From Paenibacillus pasadenensis (GTDB lineage Bacteria > Bacillota > Bacilli > Paenibacillales > Paenibacillaceae): a stretch of DNA of 57,103 nt. How positions within the stretch are numbered: the first letter of the stretch is position 1; each line of letters opens with the position of its first letter. Below the pieces are notes generated by a model that did no database searches, was not told the origin of the DNA, and saw only the letters and a program-made list of their open reading frames with translations. A program made the translations under genes and the position numbers. This document shows positions 17,006 through 23,875 of this stretch, one piece after another. The stretch lies in the NCBI RefSeq assembly GCF_023715725.1, contig NZ_JAMBOT010000018.1:1-57103 (forward strand). The letters are read 5' to 3'.

Positions 17006-17929
17006 ATGAAAACAAAAACCATTTTAGTCAGCGGAGCAAACGGATATTTGGGTCTTCATATGGCACGTTATTTGAGAAGTTGTAACATAAAGGTTGTAAC
17101 AGCAGCTAGACACGATGGTGACTTTAAAATGAACTTCTCCTATCCGTCTGAAATTGCTACTCTTAACGTCAATGGAATAGATGCAATGATTCATACAGTT
17201 TCACCCAATGAATCTTTGTACAAGTCCGATCCCTATTACGCGCTTTCCGAGCATGTATCAGGTATTCATGCTGCGCTTGACTTTTGTTACAACAATAAAA
17301 TCAGAGATTTCATTTACTTCTCCAGTTTTCATGTTTTTGGGAGTAGCGCTGGACAACTAAAGGAAGATACTCCAATATCGCCTACAAATGATTATGGACT
17401 GGCCCATTCCATGGCTGAACAAACGATTCAAATGTTTAATCGACTTAATAAGATTAATGCTTGGGTAGTTAGACCATCCAATCTTTTCGGGGTTCCAGTT
17501 GATACTAAACAGTTTAAGAGATGGAATCTTATACCATTTTTATTTTGTAAAGAAGCAATTGAAACAAATACAATTACGCTCTTAACAAGTGGCAATCAAT
17601 TGCGTAATTTTGTCGGCACAAATGATTTAGCTGAAAAAGTAATGTGGATCCTGAAAGAAAGGCCGATGGAACGCATTGTTCATGCCTATGGAAGTCAAAC
17701 CATGAGCGTTTATGATTATGCTCTCATAGTTCAAAAAATGGCTCAGGATATCTACAAACTACCCGTGCAGATTATCCGTCCCTCTGACGTGGACGAGTCT
17801 TACCGTCAATTTGACTTTTCAAGTCTCCATAAAAATATTGCTCCGATACCTAGCGATTGTTTGAGTGAATTTGTAAATGAAATGCTAGGGGTGTTGCTAG
17901 CCCAAAATAAAGCATACCCGTTCAAATAA
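17006..17929 (+). CDS. NAD(P)-dependent epimerase/reductase of the extended SDR family
   Basis: The 307-residue protein carries the Rossmann motif SGANGYLGLHMARYL at the N terminus, and the substrate-domain signature RPSNLFG follows the active-site region. The usual YxxxK reads YGLAH, so the catalytic lysine is replaced by histidine. Its place in the cassette suggests that it acts on the CDP-4-keto-6-deoxyhexose made by RfbF and RfbG, perhaps as the final 4-ketoreductase. The start lies 3 bp after the preceding stop, so the genes are co-translated. Confidence 0.78.
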   Translation: MKTKTILVSGANGYLGLHMARYLRSCNIKVVTAARHDGDFKMNFSYPSEIATLNVNGIDAMIHTVSPNESLYKSDPYYALSEHVSGIHAALDFCYNNKIRDFIYFSSFHVFGSSAGQLKEDTPISPTNDYGLAHSMAEQTIQMFNRLNKINAWVVRPSNLFGVPVDTKQFKRWNLIPFLFCKEAIETNTITLLTSGNQLRNFVGTNDLAEKVMWILKERPMERIVHAYGSQTMSVYDYALIVQKMAQDIYKLPVQIIRPSDVDESYRQFDFSSLHKNIAPIPSDCLSEFVNEMLGVLLAQNKAYPFK

Positions 17930-17939
17930 GGAGATTTGT

Positions 17940-18521
17940 ATGATTATTAAATCTGTGCCTTTAAACAATGCGGCTGTAATAGAACGGAAACCGATACAGG
18001 ACAGCCGCGGGTATTTTGCTAGAAGTTTTTGCAAGAAAACATTAGCTGAGTATGGGATCGCATTTGATGTTGCCCAAGCCAGTGTAGCTTTTAATCAATA
18101 TCAAAATACGCTCAGAGGTATGCATTTCCAACGGCCTCCTTTTTGTGAAGATAAAATTATATCGTGTGTTAGCGGCGCTATATACGATGTCATTATTGAT
18201 TTAAACAAAGAAAGTTCAACCTATGGAGAATGTTTTGGAATCACATTGACCGAAGATAACAATTTATCTTTAGTGGTCCCTAAAGGTTTTGCCCATGGAT
18301 ACTTAACCCTTCAACCAAACACTAGTATTGAATATTTGGTAAGCGAGTATTATACCCCCTCGCATGAGTCCGGTATTAGATGGAATGATACTGCATTCCT
18401 TCTAGAATGGCCTATAACGGACGTAAGTCAATTAATTATTTCAAATAAGGACAAGCAGTGGAATGATTTTGACTTGGATAAAAATGGATTATTTTTGTCA
18501 GGAGGGAATAGTCATGGATAA
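17940..18521 (+). CDS. dTDP-4-dehydrorhamnose 3,5-epimerase-like (RfbC family) sugar epimerase
   Basis: The cupin-type protein (193 residues) has the RfbC hallmarks: DSRGYFARSFCKKTLAEYGI, LRGMHFQ with the catalytic histidine, GAIYDVIIDL, VPKGFAHGYLTL and YTPSHESGIRWND. In this CDP-sugar context it probably epimerizes C3 and/or C5 of CDP-4-keto-6-deoxyglucose instead of the dTDP-sugar. AAGGAG lies just before the ATG. The next gene overlaps its end by 8 bp. Confidence 0.88.
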   Translation: MIIKSVPLNNAAVIERKPIQDSRGYFARSFCKKTLAEYGIAFDVAQASVAFNQYQNTLRGMHFQRPPFCEDKIISCVSGAIYDVIIDLNKESSTYGECFGITLTEDNNLSLVVPKGFAHGYLTLQPNTSIEYLVSEYYTPSHESGIRWNDTAFLLEWPITDVSQLIISNKDKQWNDFDLDKNGLFLSGGNSHG

Positions 18522-20325
18522 CAACTGGGCGACGACTCTCCTAAGGAGTTTAGAGAGCGCTTATGAAGGCATACATCATTTGGAGAATCGTATTAATCAC
18601 GGAGAATTGAGCTTAACGGATGTGACCCTATTAGACACGGTTGCCGACCTTATTAATGCAATGGTGGGAGCCATCGCAGAAGACGCTGCACCTAACCGAT
18701 TGAAAGAAATTTCTGCAAATATTGGTTATTATATTGAACAGCTTAAGGATAGTTTTAATCAAGACAACGGCAGTAGCTTTATTTATAATTTCCGTTATCA
18801 TGTCTGCGCTTTATTTCGCATCCTTGAACTCGAAATGGCCTACGTAGTAGAGAACTACGTAGATAAATCGAATTACCCGCGCCTCTATCCTGAAGTCAAT
18901 CCTATTAATCACCATGAAATATCCAAACGAGGAGAAGATGCTCCTTGCAAAGTTAGTGTCGTTCTTCTAGCATATAATAATCTAGATTACACTCGTGATT
19001 GCGTCGAGAGTATCTTGTCACATACGAAAGACGTCGATTATGAATTGATTTTGGTGGATAATGGATCAACTGATGGGACTAAGGAATATTTTGATTCCAT
19101 AGTCGGAGCAAAAGTCATTCATCTCAAATATAACTTACATATTGTTAAAGGCTTTAATATTGGGATGATGGCAGCAGAGGGGAAGTATTGTGCCGTCTTA
19201 TGCAATGATTTTATTTTCACACCAAACTGGCTGAATAATCTAATGATTTGTATTGAGTCTGACCCTGAAATAGGGTATGTTTCGCCAGGGGCAACATCGA
19301 TTTCAAACATGCAGCAAATTACGTTATCCTTTAAAACCATGGAGGAGTTTCAGGATAAGGCTAGAGCATACAACGTGAGTGATTCAACAAAGTGGGAGGA
19401 ACGAGTGGTTCTTTTGCCCAACGTTCTATGTTGTCCCACTGCCTTGCTTGAAGCAGTTGGATATTATGATACCCGTTTTTTCCGTGGTGAGTTTGCTGAC
19501 GACGACATCAGCTTCAAAATAAGACGTGCTGGGTATAAACTTGTTTATTGCTCGGATACGGTCACCTATCATTATGGAAGTCTGACCACAATAAGCGATC
19601 ATCAAACCCACTCCCTCGAGGAAGGTAGATTAACTTTCCGAGAAAAATATGGATTTGATGCATGGTCAGATGCTCGAATGAATTCGGACTATTTGGAGCT
19701 GGACTTTAATCTGTTCCAACATGTGAAAACCATTTTAGGCATTGACGTTAAATGCGGAGCAACTCTTCTGCAATTCAAAAATAACATTTGGAAAAATCAT
19801 GGAGTGAAGCCAGCTCTACTTATTGGAGCCATTTCGGAGCAACAGTACTTAAAGGACCAGGAATCTATTGCCGATCAAGTGTATCCGGAAGTCGGCTTCG
19901 AAGAGCTACATTTAAAACTTGATCAAAAAATGGACCTGGTTTATATCGAAAGATCTCTTGACAATTACTCCGAAGACTTAAGCTCTATTTTTAATCATCT
20001 TTCAAAAGCGGTTCAAGAAAATGGGGTTGTTATTTTCAAAATAACTAACAGTGCAAGCCTGGAGTTTTTATATAATTCTATTTATTCTTCAGATAAAATA
20101 CATAATCAAAGAATCTATACAAAAGAAATGATATGCCTGCAAGCACATGCTTATAGATTTGAAGTAACGTCCATTTTTAATTTCGGAGCTCGACTCAGCG
20201 ATGAAGATCAAAGGCTTATTGAGGATGTAGCTCATTCCTTAGCCGGCGGGGAAGAGAAGGAGAAGAGCAATATAGCTTCTGTGCTTAAAACGAGTCACCA
20301 AATGTATCAAATGAAGCGTGTATAA
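18514..20325 (+). CDS. Multidomain GT2 glycosyltransferase
   Basis: The 603-residue protein has a helical N-terminal domain (about 1-140), a GT2 domain (about 147-390: CKVSVVLLAYNNLDYTRDCV, ELILVDNGSTDGT, LCNDFIFTPNW, and DDDISFKIRRAGY as the catalytic-loop-like segment) and a C-terminal domain of about 200 residues without a clear match that looks partly methyltransferase-like (e.g. DLVYIERSLDNYSEDLSSI). ATG 18514 follows CAGGAGGG; a longer frame from 18463 has no ribosome site. It probably transfers the CDP-sugar made by its neighbours. Confidence 0.82.
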   Translation: MDNNWATTLLRSLESAYEGIHHLENRINHGELSLTDVTLLDTVADLINAMVGAIAEDAAPNRLKEISANIGYYIEQLKDSFNQDNGSSFIYNFRYHVCALFRILELEMAYVVENYVDKSNYPRLYPEVNPINHHEISKRGEDAPCKVSVVLLAYNNLDYTRDCVESILSHTKDVDYELILVDNGSTDGTKEYFDSIVGAKVIHLKYNLHIVKGFNIGMMAAEGKYCAVLCNDFIFTPNWLNNLMICIESDPEIGYVSPGATSISNMQQITLSFKTMEEFQDKARAYNVSDSTKWEERVVLLPNVLCCPTALLEAVGYYDTRFFRGEFADDDISFKIRRAGYKLVYCSDTVTYHYGSLTTISDHQTHSLEEGRLTFREKYGFDAWSDARMNSDYLELDFNLFQHVKTILGIDVKCGATLLQFKNNIWKNHGVKPALLIGAISEQQYLKDQESIADQVYPEVGFEELHLKLDQKMDLVYIERSLDNYSEDLSSIFNHLSKAVQENGVVIFKITNSASLEFLYNSIYSSDKIHNQRIYTKEMICLQAHAYRFEVTSIFNFGARLSDEDQRLIEDVAHSLAGGEEKEKSNIASVLKTSHQMYQMKRV

Positions 20326-20384
20326 ATGATATTTTATTGTGACAATTCGTCTTTAATGAATTCATATTATCCAGGAGATTCCAG

Positions 20385-21515
20385 ATGGAAAATAACAAAA
20401 CAATAAATAGGTATTTTTGGATAGGAAGAAAAGTTTTTCTGACGGGTCATACTGGTTTTAAAGGTAGCTGGCTTGCCATCTGGCTCCACCATATGGGAGC
20501 TAGAGTAACGGGGTATTCACTTCATTCACCAACGAATCCAGCTCTCTTTGAGCTTGCTCATATTGACAAGATAATGGAGGATTCATTTATTGGAGATGTA
20601 GCTGATTTTGGCAGGCTGAAGGAAGCAATTGAGCATGCAGAACCCGAAATCGTTATTCATATGGCGGCACAGCCTCTTGTGAGAAGATCCTATGCAGATC
20701 CAGTAGAGACCTTTCGTACAAATGTAATGGGTACTGTCAATATTATGGAAGTTGCTCGTTCGTGCAAGTCTGTTCGAGTTGTACTAAATGTAACGACAGA
20801 TAAATGCTATGAAAATCAAGAGTGGCATTGGGGATATCGAGAAACGGAGCCCTTGGGGGGACATGATCCTTATTCAAGCAGCAAAGCTTGTTCAGAATTA
20901 ATTACCTCAGCTTATCGAAATTCATTTCTTGGGTCGTTGGACATTCGAGTAGCAACAGCTAGAGCAGGTAATGTAATTGGAGGAGGAGACTGGGCAGAAG
21001 ATAGATTAATCCCAGACATTTTTCGATCCTTGTTTAACGGAACACAAATTCAAATTCGTAATCCAGCCTCTGTCCGTCCATGGCAACACGTTTTAGAACC
21101 ACTATCTGGGTATTTGTTATTGTGTCAGAAGTTATTTACTGAAGGCAGACAATACGCTCAGTCTTGGAACTTCGGTCCTCAAGAAAGAGACGTAAGGCCA
21201 GTTGAATGGATTGTAAAAAGAATTTTGCACAAGTGGCCGGATCAACATTCAGGTTATAAAATTATTCAGCAGAACGAGATACACGAAGCCAAAATGCTCA
21301 AACTGGATTGTTCAAAAGCAATGAATGAACTCTATTGGTTTTCAAAATGGTCCTTAGAGTCAGCATTAGATACTACAGTTGAATGGTTTAGCGGATATCT
21401 ACAAGGTAAAGATGTTCAAGACCTTTGTATAAAGCAAATTGAAGAATATGAGAATTTTAAGTTCATAGATCAATTTGACGATCTTGAAGATGTAGATGTT
21501 AGAAGCGTTGAATGA
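20385..21515 (+). CDS. rfbG: CDP-glucose 4,6-dehydratase
   Basis: The enzyme converts CDP-glucose to CDP-4-keto-6-deoxyglucose. The 376-residue protein has the RfbG opening FWIGRKVFLTGHTGFKGSWLAIWLHHMGA, the VTTDKCYEN loop, an intact YSSSK active site and GGGDWAEDRLIPDIFR, all typical of this family. AGGAG lies before the ATG. The run contains no RfbH-type dehydrase, so the product is probably a CDP-6-deoxyhexose rather than a 3,6-dideoxyhexose. Confidence 0.95.
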   Translation: MENNKTINRYFWIGRKVFLTGHTGFKGSWLAIWLHHMGARVTGYSLHSPTNPALFELAHIDKIMEDSFIGDVADFGRLKEAIEHAEPEIVIHMAAQPLVRRSYADPVETFRTNVMGTVNIMEVARSCKSVRVVLNVTTDKCYENQEWHWGYRETEPLGGHDPYSSSKACSELITSAYRNSFLGSLDIRVATARAGNVIGGGDWAEDRLIPDIFRSLFNGTQIQIRNPASVRPWQHVLEPLSGYLLLCQKLFTEGRQYAQSWNFGPQERDVRPVEWIVKRILHKWPDQHSGYKIIQQNEIHEAKMLKLDCSKAMNELYWFSKWSLESALDTTVEWFSGYLQGKDVQDLCIKQIEEYENFKFIDQFDDLEDVDVRSVE

Positions 21516-21599
21516 TTTTATCTTAGTCGAATTTTGACAAATGGCTTCATTTAGTGAATCTATTTAAAATAAAGCTCGTGAATCCGCTTCCATGTCATA

Positions 21600-21629
21600 T
21601 TGACAACTGTTTGATTCCGGTGCTATAGT
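21600..21629 (+). promoter_or_regulatory. SigA promoter of the cold-shock gene
   Basis: TTGACA (21600-21605), 18-bp spacer, TATAGT (21624-21629). A leader of about 55 bases follows, which is common for csp genes. Confidence 0.75.
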
Positions 21630-21691
21630 CAAAATGTGGGCCATGCAAATAAGGCGTCTCACAGCATTTGATTATGAAGGGAATGTTCTGA

Positions 21692-21889
21692 ATGCAAGGT
21701 AAAGTGAAATGGTTCAACGCAGAAAAAGGTTACGGATTTATCGAGACTGAGCAAGGCGGCGACGTATTTGTTCATTTCTCCGCAATCCAATCCGAGGGCT
21801 TCAAAACCCTGGAAGAAGGCCAATCCGTTGAGTTTGATATCGTAGAAGGCGCTCGCGGTCCACAAGCTGCTAACGTAATCAAACTGTAA
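21692..21889 (+). CDS. Cold-shock protein (CspA/CspB family)
   Basis: This is a 65-residue single-strand nucleic acid-binding OB-fold protein. The RNP1 motif (KGYGFIE) and RNP2 motif (DVFVHFSAI) are both intact, preceded by MQGKVKWFNAEKG. GAAGGGA lies 9 bp before the ATG. It has its own promoter and terminator, so it is a separate unit inside the AT-rich region. Which csp paralogue it is cannot be said. Confidence 0.97.
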   Translation: MQGKVKWFNAEKGYGFIETEQGGDVFVHFSAIQSEGFKTLEEGQSVEFDIVEGARGPQAANVIKL

Positions 21890-21943
21890 TCATCCGGCCG
21901 TTTCGGCCATTAATAGATGATTGACAAGAACGACAAACCTTAC

Positions 21944-21977
21944 GGGGTCCTGGTTTTCAGGGCCTCTTTTTTTATTT
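21944..21977 (+). terminator. Terminator after the cold-shock gene
   Basis: GGGGTCCTG/CAGGGCCTC stem (two wobble pairs) followed by a run of seven T and further T-rich sequence. Confidence 0.75.
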
Positions 21978-22016
21978 TTCTTCCGTACAATGATGAATTT
22001 AGGGAGAGGGATTCAA

Positions 22017-22874
22017 ATGAGTTTAGCCTATTGCATTACGGCACACACTAAACCCAATCAGCTTAGACGAATGATAGAGGCCATTTATCATGAAAACAAC
22101 TACTACGTTCTACATATCGACGCCAATGCTTCAACAGAATTGTTGCTCTTTGCAAGCCGTTTAGCGGAAGCTAATGAGAACATTTTTATGTTGACATCTG
22201 CAAGTTGTGCTTGGGGGGGCTGGTCTCTTGTGGAAGTTGAGTTACAAGCGATTTCCTTACTTGCGGAGCTCTCGGGTTGGAGCCACTATATAAATCTTAG
22301 TGGTCAGGATTTCCCGCTTGCATCTCAGAGATTAATTGGTGCTTATTTACAGGATCACCCTAAAAAGATTTTCATGAACTACAGATCAATAGAAGATGAA
22401 GAAGTAATGGATTTAAAGTATAGATTTATTTTTGAAGAACGGAAAGGGGAAGTTATCGCAACGGGAGAACGTACTGAACGATTCCATCAATTGTTTCCAA
22501 ATAAACAGTTATTCACAGGAAGTCAATGGAAAGTGCTAACGAGAGAAAGTGCGTTGTATGCCGCCATATCGGAAAATACTAATAATCTAAAGAGTTTTTT
22601 TAAACAATCGTTTGTTCCTGACGAACATTTCTTTCAGACGGTGTTGCTTAACTCCATTTATTCTAGGTATGTAGTCAACGAAAATCTACGATTCATTGAT
22701 ATGACCGTGTATCATTCAAATGAAATGGTCCCGCTTAATGCGGCCAGCCCAAGAGTCTTGACAACTGGGGATGCCATTTCTATGATGTCGTCATCAGCTC
22801 TTTTTGCTCGAAAATTTGATGTAGAACAGGATGCTGTCATTATTGATCTTCTTGAACAAGCTATTAAAGAATGA
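22017..22874 (+). CDS. Core-2/I-branching-type (GT14) beta-1,6-N-acetylglucosaminyltransferase family protein
   Basis: The 285-residue protein matches the bacterial branch of the GT14 family: SLAYCITAHTKPNQLRRMIEAIYHENNYYVLHIDANAS, the WGGWSLVEVELQAI segment, HYINLSGQDFPL, the GSQWKVLTRESALY motif and PDEHFFQTVLLNS with the catalytic-type glutamate. ATG 22017 is chosen over an upstream frame start because AGGGAGAGGG ends 6 bp before it. It probably belongs functionally to the glycosylation region, but donor and acceptor are unknown. Confidence 0.85.
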   Translation: MSLAYCITAHTKPNQLRRMIEAIYHENNYYVLHIDANASTELLLFASRLAEANENIFMLTSASCAWGGWSLVEVELQAISLLAELSGWSHYINLSGQDFPLASQRLIGAYLQDHPKKIFMNYRSIEDEEVMDLKYRFIFEERKGEVIATGERTERFHQLFPNKQLFTGSQWKVLTRESALYAAISENTNNLKSFFKQSFVPDEHFFQTVLLNSIYSRYVVNENLRFIDMTVYHSNEMVPLNAASPRVLTTGDAISMMSSSALFARKFDVEQDAVIIDLLEQAIKE

Positions 22875-22924
22875 GGTACATGAAAAATATTTATCTGAAA
22901 ATTCTAAATTCACAAATAAGTCTT

Positions 22925-22954
22925 TTGATTTGATCCTGCGTATCGTGGTATAAT
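22925..22954 (+). promoter_or_regulatory. SigA-type promoter of hpf
   Basis: TTGATT (22925-22930), 18-bp spacer, TATAAT (22949-22954), 27 bp before the hpf start. Confidence 0.7.
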
Positions 22955-22980
22955 AAGACCATGTAAAGGAGGAGTGCTAC

Positions 22981-23529
22981 ATGAAATACAACGTTCGAGG
23001 TCAAAACGTTCCTGTGACGGATGCCATGAGGGATTACGTCGAGAAGAAGTTGAACCGCCTGGATAAGTATTTTGATGCCCCCCCTGCCGCTGACACCAGC
23101 GTCACGATGTCGGTACACAAGGGACGCCACGGCATAGAGGTCACGATTCCCCTTACGGGAGTGATTTTGAGAGCCGAGGAGAAAAGCCCGGATATGTACG
23201 CATCGGTCGACACGGTCGTTGATAAGCTGGAGCGTCAGATCCGCAAGCACAAAACAAAAATGAACCGTAAGTTCCGGCAGAACGAAAGCATTAAGACGCT
23301 TTTCCGTGAAGACGACGTTACCTCGGTTGCCGTGCAAGATCCGGAAGAGGACCTTGAGGTTGTACGGATGAAGCGCTTCAAGCTGAAGCCGATGGATGTG
23401 GAAGAAGCGATTTTGCAAATGGATATGGTCGGCCATAACTTCTATGTATTCAACAACATTGAAACGAAGGAAGTGAATGTCGTCTACCGCCGCACGGATG
23501 GCCGTTACGGCCTGATTGAACAAGGGTAG
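22981..23529 (+). CDS. hpf: Ribosome hibernation promoting factor, long form
   Basis: Long HPF dimerizes 70S ribosomes to inactive 100S particles in stationary phase. The 182-residue protein has the N-terminal HPF/RaiA domain (MKYNVRGQNVPVTDAMRDYVEKKLNRLDKYF) and the C-terminal dimerization domain (RFKLKPMDVEEAILQMDMVGHNFYVFNNIETKEVNVVYRRTDGRYGLIEQ). AAAGGAGGA precedes the ATG. The order hpf-secA-prfB is the standard Bacillus order. Confidence 0.97.
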   Translation: MKYNVRGQNVPVTDAMRDYVEKKLNRLDKYFDAPPAADTSVTMSVHKGRHGIEVTIPLTGVILRAEEKSPDMYASVDTVVDKLERQIRKHKTKMNRKFRQNESIKTLFREDDVTSVAVQDPEEDLEVVRMKRFKLKPMDVEEAILQMDMVGHNFYVFNNIETKEVNVVYRRTDGRYGLIEQG

Positions 23530-23641
23530 CCGCAGGGCCTTGATGGTATAATTCTTATGTAATTATTAATACGGCGGTCTTTCATTCTAAATCTCATTCT
23601 AAATCTCAATTTACATTTGAATATACTGAACTCATAACTCA

Positions 23642-23673
23642 CGTCCTTTCCTTCCGGGGAAAGGGCGTTTTTA
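23642..23673 (+). terminator. Terminator after hpf
   Basis: CGTCCTTTCC/GGAAAGGGCG stem with loop TTCCGG, followed by TTTTT. A 12-base phrase (CATTCTAAATCT) is directly repeated just upstream at about 23582-23607. Confidence 0.8.
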
Positions 23674-23875
23674 AGTCCCGATCCCGCGGTCCAATCTCCA
23701 ATAATTAGGCTTCCAACAACGTGCCGAAAGGGGCAAAATCCTTGTTCCTAGTCTTACCAGGCAACACTTTACCTGGCGGTCGCGTATATAATGTTGGAAA
23801 AGCCTGTCGATTGATTGCGGCATGATCGGACAACTGTTAAAATTAAGGCAAAGTGTCTCACGAAAGGGGTATACC

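Noticed and set aside
17398..17412. Pseudogene status of the SDR gene because of the missing YxxxK lysine
   Set aside because: The frame is intact and full-length, the other motifs are kept, and His at this place is tolerated in some subfamilies.
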